A DNA stretch of 64,000 nucleotides from Streptomyces sp. B21-105 (lineage in GTDB: Bacteria > Actinomycetota > Actinomycetes > Streptomycetales > Streptomycetaceae). The translations under genes were made by a program, and so were the position numbers. The stretch spans positions 7,874,001 to 7,938,000 of the forward strand of contig NZ_JARUMJ010000001.1 of the NCBI RefSeq assembly GCF_036898465.1, in the 5' to 3' direction. This document shows positions 58,704 through 64,000 of the stretch, piece after piece. Under the pieces are notes generated by a model. The model was not told the DNA's origin and did no database searches. It saw only the letters and a program-made list of their open reading frames with translations. Within the stretch, counting starts at the first letter, position 1. Each line of letters opens with the position of its first letter.

Positions 58704-60038
58704 ATGAGTCCCCCCATCGCACCGCCCGGCTGGAGCCGTTGGCTCGTCCCCCCGGCCGCCCTCTCGGTCCACCTCTCCATCGGTCAGGCCTACGCCTGGT
58801 CCGTGTTCAAACCGCCGCTGGAGTCCGCGCTCGGCCTCAGCGGCACGCAGAGCGCGCTTCCGTTCCAGCTCGCCATCGTGATGCTCGGCCTGTCCGCGGC
58901 CTTCGGCGGCACCCTGGTCGAGCGCAACGGGCCGCGCTGGGCGATGACCGTCGCCCTGGTCTGTTTCTCATCCGGTTTCCTGATCTCGGCCCTCGGCGCC
59001 GCCGTCGAGCAGTACTGGCTGATCGTCCTCGGCTACGGCTTCGTCGGCGGAATCGGGCTGGGAATCGGTTACATCTCGCCCGTCTCCACCCTGATCAAGT
59101 GGTTCCCGGACCGTCCCGGCATGGCCACCGGAATCGCCATCATGGGCTTCGGCGGCGGCGCGCTCATCGCCTCCCCCTGGTCGGCGCAGATGCTCCAGTC
59201 GTTCGGCTCCGACAGCTCGGGCATCGCCCTCGCGTTCCTCGTGCACGGTCTGTCGTACGCGGTCTTCATGACGTTGGGCGTCCTGCTGGTGCGGGTGCCG
59301 CGCGGTGAGCGGCCGGTCGCCGGCGCGCCGAGCGCCGTCGAGGGCGTGCAGGTCTCGGCGCGCAGCGCGGTGCGCACCCCGCAGTTCTGGTGCCTGTGGA
59401 TCGTGCTCTGCATGAACGTGACCGCCGGCATCGGCATCCTCGAGAAGGCCGCGCCCATGATCTCGGACTTCTTCGCCGACACCTCCACCCCGGTCTCGGC
59501 CTCCGCGGCCGCCGGCTTCGTCGCCCTGCTGTCCGCGGCCAACATGGCCGGCCGGATCGGCTGGTCGTCCACCTCCGACCTCGTCGGGCGCAAGAACGTC
59601 TACCGTCTGTACCTGGGCGCCGGCGCCCTGATGTACGCCCTCATCGCCCTGATCGGCGACTCGTCGAAACCGCTTTTCGTCCTGTGCGCGCTGGTGATCC
59701 TCTCCTTCTACGGCGGGGGCTTCGCGACCATTCCCGCCTACCTCAAGGACCTGTTCGGGACCTATCAGGTGGGCGCGATCCACGGTCGGCTGCTCACGGC
59801 GTGGTCGACGGCCGGGGTGCTGGGTCCGCTGATCGTCAACTGGATCGCCGACCGCCAGGAGGCGGCCGGCAAGGACGGCTCGTCGCTGTACACCCTGTCC
59901 CTGTTCATCATGATCGGGCTGCTGGCCGTCGGTTTCGTCGCCAACGAGCTCGTCCGGCCCGTCGACGTCCGCCACCACGTACCCGCCCAGAGGAAGGCAG
60001 CCGATGCCGAACGACAGCAGCCCGAGTCCGCAGCCTGA
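58704..60038 (+). CDS. OFA-family MFS transporter (oxalate/formate antiporter-like)
   Basis: This 444-residue major facilitator has 12 predicted helices. OFA-type features include SIGQAYAWSVFKPPLESALG near the N terminus, YGFVGGIGLGIGYISPVSTL and IKWFPDRPGMATGIAIMGFG, plus SFYGGGFATIPAYLKDLFGT in the C-terminal half. It probably exchanges small dicarboxylates or monocarboxylates such as oxalate, formate or lactate. The ATG at 58704 lacks a good Shine-Dalgarno, but the fold starts there. Its 3' end overlaps a 45-residue partner. The location beside fdhD supports formate or oxalate metabolism. Confidence 0.88.
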   Translation: MSPPIAPPGWSRWLVPPAALSVHLSIGQAYAWSVFKPPLESALGLSGTQSALPFQLAIVMLGLSAAFGGTLVERNGPRWAMTVALVCFSSGFLISALGAAVEQYWLIVLGYGFVGGIGLGIGYISPVSTLIKWFPDRPGMATGIAIMGFGGGALIASPWSAQMLQSFGSDSSGIALAFLVHGLSYAVFMTLGVLLVRVPRGERPVAGAPSAVEGVQVSARSAVRTPQFWCLWIVLCMNVTAGIGILEKAAPMISDFFADTSTPVSASAAAGFVALLSAANMAGRIGWSSTSDLVGRKNVYRLYLGAGALMYALIALIGDSSKPLFVLCALVILSFYGGGFATIPAYLKDLFGTYQVGAIHGRLLTAWSTAGVLGPLIVNWIADRQEAAGKDGSSLYTLSLFIMIGLLAVGFVANELVRPVDVRHHVPAQRKAADAERQQPESAA

Positions 60039-60141
60039 CCGGCGGCCGTTGACCGCCTTCGCCTGGCTGTGGGTGGGCGCGCCGCTTGTTTACGGGCTGT
60101 ACGAGCTCGTGCGGAAGGCGACGCAGCTCTTCACCGGTTAG
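60004..60141 (+). CDS. MFS transporter-associated small membrane protein
   Basis: This 45-residue single-span protein (LTAFAWLWVGAPLVYGLYEL, then VRKATQLFTG) overlaps the end of the OFA transporter by 35 nt in another frame. AGAGGAAGG lies 7 nt before its ATG. A small subunit of this kind accompanies OFA-type transporters in many actinobacteria (recognised from memory), and probably stabilises the transporter. It is too short for usual gene callers. Confidence 0.75.
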   Translation: MPNDSSPSPQPDRRPLTAFAWLWVGAPLVYGLYELVRKATQLFTG

Positions 60142-60322
60142 CGGTGATCTGGGGGCGCGTGTTCGGCGGGCGGGCGTTCGGCAGCTGCTCGGGCGTCCGA
60201 GAGCTATGGGGAAGCCGACAACCGGGGAACCGGTTTCCTGTCGCTTCACGCGCCCTCGTACCGGTGAGTCACTGATCAGACTGGTGGATCCCGCAACCCA
60301 CGGCAACGAGGGGACCCCCCGA

Positions 60323-61270
60323 ATGAACGGCTCGCGCATCACCGCCGTCGGCCACTACCAGCCCGCCAAGGTGCTCACCAACGAGGACCTGGCGGAACTG
60401 GTGGACACCAATGACGAGTGGATCAGGAGCCGGGTGGGCATCCGCACGCGCCACATCGCCGGTCCCGACGAGCCGGTGGACGAGCTCGCCGCGCACGCCG
60501 CGGCCAAGGCGCTCGCCACGGCGGGCCTCGCGCCGGACGAGATCGATCTGGTGCTCGTCGCCACCTCCACGGCCGTCGACCGCTCGCCCAACATGGCCGC
60601 GAGGGTCGCCGCCCGCCTCGGCATCCCGCAGCCCGCAGCGATGGACGTCAACGTCGTCTGCGCCGGCTTCACCCACGCGCTGGCCACCGCCGACCACACC
60701 CTCCGGGCCGGCGCCGCCACCCGGGCCCTGGTCATCGGCGCCGACAAGATGTCCGAGGTGACGGACTGGAGCGACCGCACCACCTGCGTGCTCGTCGGCG
60801 ACGGAGCGGGCGCCGCCGTGGTCGAGTCCTGTCCCGACGGCGTCGAGCCCGGGATCGGGCCAGTGCTGTGGGGCTCGGTGCCCGAGATGGGGCACGCGGT
60901 GCGCATCGAGGGGCAGCCGGCCCGGTTCGCTCAGGAGGGGCAGAGCGTCTACCGCTGGGCCACCACCCGGCTGCCGCCGCTCGCCCGGCAGGCCTGCGAG
61001 CGGGCGGGATTCAAGCCCGAGGACCTGGCCGCCGTCGTTCTGCACCAGGCTAACCTGCGCATCATCGAGCCCCTCGCGGCGAAGATCGGAGCCGTCAACG
61101 CGGTCGTCGCGCGTGACGTCACCGAGTCGGGCAACACCTCCGCCGCCAGCATCCCGCTCGCCTTCTCCAAGCTCGTCGAGCAGGGCGCCGTCTCCACGGG
61201 CGACCCGGTGCTGCTGTTCGGCTTCGGCGGCAACCTGTCGTACGCCGGCCAGGTCGTACGCTGCCCGTGA
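60323..61270 (+). CDS. Beta-ketoacyl-ACP synthase III (FabH-like)
   Basis: This 315-residue thiolase-fold enzyme condenses an acyl-CoA starter with malonyl-ACP. The catalytic triad is intact: Cys in MDVNVVCAGFTHAL, His in VVLHQANLRII and Asn in DVTESGNTSAASIP. The C-terminal FGFGGNLSYAG matches the FabH end. It stands outside any fatty-acid or polyketide cluster, so it is an accessory KAS III rather than the housekeeping fabH. The ATG at 60323 has a GAGGGG leader about 10 nt upstream. Confidence 0.92.
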   Translation: MNGSRITAVGHYQPAKVLTNEDLAELVDTNDEWIRSRVGIRTRHIAGPDEPVDELAAHAAAKALATAGLAPDEIDLVLVATSTAVDRSPNMAARVAARLGIPQPAAMDVNVVCAGFTHALATADHTLRAGAATRALVIGADKMSEVTDWSDRTTCVLVGDGAGAAVVESCPDGVEPGIGPVLWGSVPEMGHAVRIEGQPARFAQEGQSVYRWATTRLPPLARQACERAGFKPEDLAAVVLHQANLRIIEPLAAKIGAVNAVVARDVTESGNTSAASIPLAFSKLVEQGAVSTGDPVLLFGFGGNLSYAGQVVRCP

Positions 61271-61311
61271 CCGCGTGCCGCGTGACCGCGTGCCGCGTGA
61301 CCGCGTGACAC
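61267..61311. repeat. Three tandem 15-bp repeats (GTGACCGCGTGCCGC)
   Basis: Units start at 61267, 61282 and 61297, the third degenerating at its end. The first includes the KAS III stop codon TGA, as in the OsmC end repeat. Confidence 0.8.
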
Positions 61312-61470
61312 GGCGAGGGGCGAGGGGCGAGCGGTGACACTGCCCCGGCCGGCGGGGGCCGCCCGGTGTACGGTCGTCCGCGCTCGGCCGACCACGGCCG
61401 TTCGCGACGTCGTCCGATGCGCCGCTCCGGCCGCGGTCGCCCGGCGCTTGCCCAGGAGGGGACCCGACCG

Positions 61471-62184
61471 ATGTTGTCGCCAGGACTGCCGCAGGGCGCG
61501 GTGCCCAAGCTCGAACGGCCGGGCCCGCTGCGCGACCGCGTCTACGAGGCACTGCTCGAACTCATCACCACGCGTGCTCTGCAGCCCGGACGGCACCTCG
61601 TCGAGAGCGAACTCGCCAGTCACCTCGGCGTCTCACGGCAGCCGGTGCGTGAGGCGCTGCAGCGGCTGAACACCGAGGGCTGGGTCGATCTCCGGCCGGC
61701 CCAGGGTGCGTTCGTGCACGAGCCGACCGCGGAAGAGGCGGACCAACTCCTCGCCGTGCGCACCCTGCTGGAGACCGAAGCCGCACGTCTCGCGGCGGTT
61801 CACGCGGACGAGTCCGGCATCGCCGCCCTGAACGAGATCCTGACGCAGAGCGTGTCGGCCGGCACCGAGAACGCCGAGAACGCCGAGAACGACGTGGACG
61901 CCGAGAACGCTCGGGACGCCCGCTTCCACGCCAAGGTCATGGAGCTCGCGGGGAACGCGGTCCTCGCAGGGCTGGCGGCCCAGGTCGACCGCCGGGTGCG
62001 CTGGTACTGCCCGCCGATCGCACGGCAGCGCGGTCACCGGTCGTGGATCGAGCACCGCGACCTGATCGCGGCCATCGCCGACCGCGACGAACAGCGGGCC
62101 GCCCGGCTGATGCGCGAGCACACCGAGCACACCCGGCGGACCTGGGCCGCCGTTACCCTGCGCGGCCAGCGGATATGCAGGTGA
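61471..62184 (+). CDS. GntR family (FadR/FCD subfamily) transcriptional regulator
   Basis: This 237-residue regulator has an N-terminal GntR winged helix (ITTRALQPGRHLVESELASH, then LGVSRQPVREALQRLNTEGW) and an FCD ligand domain (LLAVRTLLETEAARLAAVHA, RFHAKVMELAGNAVLAGLAA, HRDLIAAIADRDEQRAARLM). FCD domains bind carboxylic acids through a metal. An Asn/Glu/Ala repeat insert (TENAENAENDVDAENA, about residues 131-146) interrupts the first FCD helices and looks like a recent microsatellite expansion. The ATG follows AGGAGGGG. It stands between the KAS III and tRNA genes. Confidence 0.9.
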   Translation: MLSPGLPQGAVPKLERPGPLRDRVYEALLELITTRALQPGRHLVESELASHLGVSRQPVREALQRLNTEGWVDLRPAQGAFVHEPTAEEADQLLAVRTLLETEAARLAAVHADESGIAALNEILTQSVSAGTENAENAENDVDAENARDARFHAKVMELAGNAVLAGLAAQVDRRVRWYCPPIARQRGHRSWIEHRDLIAAIADRDEQRAARLMREHTEHTRRTWAAVTLRGQRICR

Positions 62185-62254
62185 GAGCCACCCCGAAAGC
62201 TTGGTATTGTTGTCCGTGTCGCCGCGGGGAACGCCTCGTCCGCGACATCACCTG

Positions 62255-62339
62255 GTCCGGGTGGCGGAATGGCAGACGCGCTAGCTTGAGGTGCTAGTGC
62301 CCTTTATCGGGCGTGGGGGTTCAAGTCCCCCCTCGGACA
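62255..62339 (+). tRNA. tRNA-Leu (GAG anticodon)
   Basis: The 85-nt gene folds into a standard cloverleaf with a long variable arm (class II). The acceptor arms GTCCGGG and CTCGGAC pair, the anticodon stem/loop is CTAGC-TTGAGGT-GCTAG with anticodon GAG, and the T arm is GGGGGTTCAAGTCCCCC. The CCA end is not encoded. A terminator follows at 62388. Confidence 0.95.
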
Positions 62340-62387
62340 CTCTCACTCTCCGTATCGAGCGGATTTCGCTCGGTAGTAATTCAATGG

Positions 62388-62420
62388 CCCGTATTCGGCG
62401 TTCGCCGGATGCGGGTTTTT
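62388..62420 (+). terminator. Rho-independent terminator after tRNA-Leu
   Basis: CCCGTATTCGGC and GCCGGATGCGGG pair with a few G-T pairs around a small loop and are followed by TTTTT. This is one of few terminators here with a T-run, typical of tRNA units. The rest of the 430-bp gap to 62769 is less GC-rich and probably contains the conservon promoter; it shows no gene. Confidence 0.8.
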
Positions 62421-62769
62421 GTTGTTTTCGGTATCGATTGGCTCCGAATGTCACGGAAGGCCGCTTATCGGTTGTCGTGTCGCGCTGCTTGATGCGGCCG
62501 TAACAAAGGCGGTCGCCCGGCCGTTCAACCGTCGCCCACCAGTACGGCTGACGGATCGTCAATGTTCATCTCGGTGGCCATATTGGCGGTCTGGTGTTCC
62601 TTCTTGTGGTGATACGATCACGCTCGCTTGTGAGCGGGCGGATGGGTGCAAGACGACATCTCCGGCTACGGGGGGCAGTCCGGGCGGTCGTCCGGTGCGG
62701 GCGGTCCGCCGGTCCACCCGCGTTGACGGGAATTCAGCAAATGGCCGTCAGTCGCCTGAAGAGAGTCTT

Positions 62770-63939
62770 ATGACTGATTACATACAGAACCCGGTACTCT
62801 GGGCTCTCCTCGCCGCCGTACTCATCGCAGTCGCCCTGATTGTTCGCCAGCGCAGGGCGGCGCGGGCCTTAAGGCAGGAGATCGCGGGGCTCAGATCCCA
62901 CTACTCCGCGTTGGAAAACGAGTACGCGCAATCTGTCGAGGCTGCTCAGGAAAGAGCCGAAGAGGCTACGAAAACGGTCCTCAAGTCCGCGATGCGGACC
63001 CTTCAGGGCCTCGCCGCGGAACAGCAGTTGATCGTTTCCCGGCTGCAGAACAAGTACGGCGAGTCGGTCATCCTCCAGGACCTCCTGGAGATCGACCACA
63101 CCAACTCGCAGTTCGGCCGGCGCGCCCAGTCCATCGCGGTGCTCTGCGACGGATGGCTGGGACGCGCGCGCGATGTCGCGTCCGTGTACGACGTGGTGCG
63201 CAGCGCCCAGGGCAGGGTGCGGCACTACCGGCGGGTGGAGATCCTCTCCCAGGTCGACTTCGGCATCACGAGCCGTGCCGTCGAGCCCGTCGCACTGGCC
63301 CTCGCCGAGCTGCTCGACAACGCCACGAGCTATTCCAGCCCGGACACCGTCGTCGAGATCAACATTCGCACCGTGCCCAAGGGCATCTGCATCGTCGTCG
63401 ACGACGCCGGTGTCGGTATGAACGACGAGGAGCGGGCCCGCGCGGACAAACTCCTGTCGACCGAGCGCGTGTCGGGCGTCTCCGGCCTCGGCAACCCCCC
63501 GCAGTTCGGCTTCGCGGTGATCGGCGTGCTCAGCGAGCGCTTCGGCTTCGAGGTGTCCGTGGACTCCACCTCGCCGTACGGAGGCGTTCGCGCCGTTCTC
63601 CTCCTGCCGCACGACCTGCTCACCAACGCACCCGAGCAGAAGGAACCGGCTCCGGTCGTTCCCGCTGCCTCGCCCGCCCCCGTAGGCGGCGGCCCCGAGA
63701 CCGCGCTGACCGCGACCACCACGTCCGACGGCCTGCCGAGGCGGCGCCGCAAGCGGCCGATGGCCATCGTGCCCGGCAGCGCGTCGAACGCCTCCGGCTC
63801 CTCCCGCACGGGAGCGGAGACGGCGGCGATCATGGGCGCCTTCCAGCGCGGCACCCGGTCGGGCCGGGCCGCGCAGACGGACCCCGCGGAACAGTCGAGC
63901 ACCCGTGGTGCAAGCAGCGAAGGGCATGAGTTCTCGTGA
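62770..63939 (+). CDS. Conservon sensor ATPase (CvnA-like histidine-kinase-type protein)
   Basis: This 389-residue protein resembles CvnA, the membrane ATPase of Streptomyces conservons, which work with CvnB-D as a GTPase-type signalling module. A single N-terminal helix (PVLWALLAAVLIAVALIVRQ) is followed by a coiled coil (SALENEYAQSVEAAQERAEE). The HATPase_c domain follows with N-box LAELLDNATSYSSPD, G1 box IVVDDAGVGMND and G2-like GNPPQFGFAVIGVL. There is no classical phospho-accepting His. A Pro/Ala/Ser tail completes it. The ATG follows GAAGAGAG. Its stop overlaps the start of the next gene (GTGA). Confidence 0.88.
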   Translation: MTDYIQNPVLWALLAAVLIAVALIVRQRRAARALRQEIAGLRSHYSALENEYAQSVEAAQERAEEATKTVLKSAMRTLQGLAAEQQLIVSRLQNKYGESVILQDLLEIDHTNSQFGRRAQSIAVLCDGWLGRARDVASVYDVVRSAQGRVRHYRRVEILSQVDFGITSRAVEPVALALAELLDNATSYSSPDTVVEINIRTVPKGICIVVDDAGVGMNDEERARADKLLSTERVSGVSGLGNPPQFGFAVIGVLSERFGFEVSVDSTSPYGGVRAVLLLPHDLLTNAPEQKEPAPVVPAASPAPVGGGPETALTATTTSDGLPRRRRKRPMAIVPGSASNASGSSRTGAETAAIMGAFQRGTRSGRAAQTDPAEQSSTRGASSEGHEFS

Positions 63940-64000
63940 TTGACGATCTGTCATGGATGCTTGACAGCGCCCTGGAGATTCCCGGGGCCCTGCACGCCGT
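63936..64000 (+). CDS. Roadblock/LC7 domain protein (CvnB-like), partial
   Basis: The first 21 residues (IDDLSWMLDSALEIPGALHA) match the beginning of CvnB proteins, which have a roadblock/LC7 fold and act as regulators of the conservon GTPase CvnD. The GTG overlaps the cvnA-like stop by 4 nt. The remainder lies beyond the window edge. Confidence 0.8.
   Translation, partial: MIDDLSWMLDSALEIPGALHA

Noticed and set aside
62255..62339. tRNA-Leu(GAG) as an occupied attachment site of an integrative element
   Set aside because: No integrase lies next to it and no second copy of the tRNA 3' end was noticed in the window.

Overview
The window is chromosomal DNA of a high-GC actinomycete, almost certainly a Streptomyces. 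The evidence is very GC-rich codon third positions, many GTG starts, chains of 4-nt ATGA/GTGA gene overlaps, a ten-gene gas-vesicle cluster in the Streptomyces order O-A-F-G-Y-Z-J-L-S-K, CebR-type operators in front of cellulases, a conservon start and the common Streptomyces intergenic repeat at about 40.88 kb. No rRNA, prophage or CRISPR array is visible. The only mobile-element trace is a degraded TnpB relic near 49 kb.

Layout. 0-4 kb: the N-terminal part of an F420-dependent oxidoreductase, a small repeat-bearing protein, a transketolase and a stand-alone LigD-type polymerase domain. 3.9-9.6 kb: the gvp cluster, mostly translationally coupled. 9.7-17.6 kb: a methyltransferase, an ABC-F ATPase, a DUF6158-like protein, a PfpI/DJ-1 protein, a dehydrogenase divergent from a TetR regulator across twin palindromic operators, a membrane protein and a CelD-type GNAT. 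17.6-28.5 kb: a TPP enzyme, a SigB/F/G-type sigma factor, a secreted protein, an aminotransferase-fold protein with no lysine at all coupled to an MBL-fold hydrolase, a DedA/MBL pair and a holin-like/phosphatase fusion. 28.9-34.5 kb: an OsmC protein, a coupled beta-helix/small-protein pair sharing a 29-residue motif, two XRE regulators separated by an 11-bp satellite array, and a pterin dehydratase. 34.5-47.5 kb: a methyltransferase, an array of palindromes with a period of about 40 bp, then a plant-polysaccharide cluster (PL11 rhamnogalacturonan lyase, GH74-CBM2, CBM2-GH48, CBM2-GH5, CBM2-GH6) with CebR-like boxes in the divergent GH48/GH5 promoter. 47.7-64 kb: a methyltransferase, the TnpB relic with a possible omega-RNA end, an SDR, an aldo/keto reductase with a probable 5' frameshift, an acyl-CoA ligase, a LysR regulator divergent from a bile-acid-symporter-like transporter, an isochorismatase-fold protein, FdhD beside a remnant of a formate dehydrogenase subunit, an OFA-family transporter with its small partner, a KAS III enzyme, a GntR regulator, tRNA-Leu(GAG) and the start of a conservon.

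How the parts work together. The gvp genes form one long coupled operon. The cellulase block encodes a complementary secreted set: exo (GH48), probable exo (GH6), endo (GH5) and xyloglucan (GH74) activities, all CBM2-tagged and probably cellobiose-responsive through CebR. The FdhD/FDH-remnant/OFA block looks like a decayed formate or oxalate module.

The best candidate for an undescribed system is the beta-helix/small-protein pair at 29.5-31.8 kb. The shared motif, the translational coupling and a helical, Gly/Ala-rich partner domain suggest an assembly or signalling pair, possibly amyloid-like. Second choices are the lysine-free aminotransferase-fold protein and the operator-like array upstream of the PL11 gene. 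All family assignments come from reading the translations; no database search was run.
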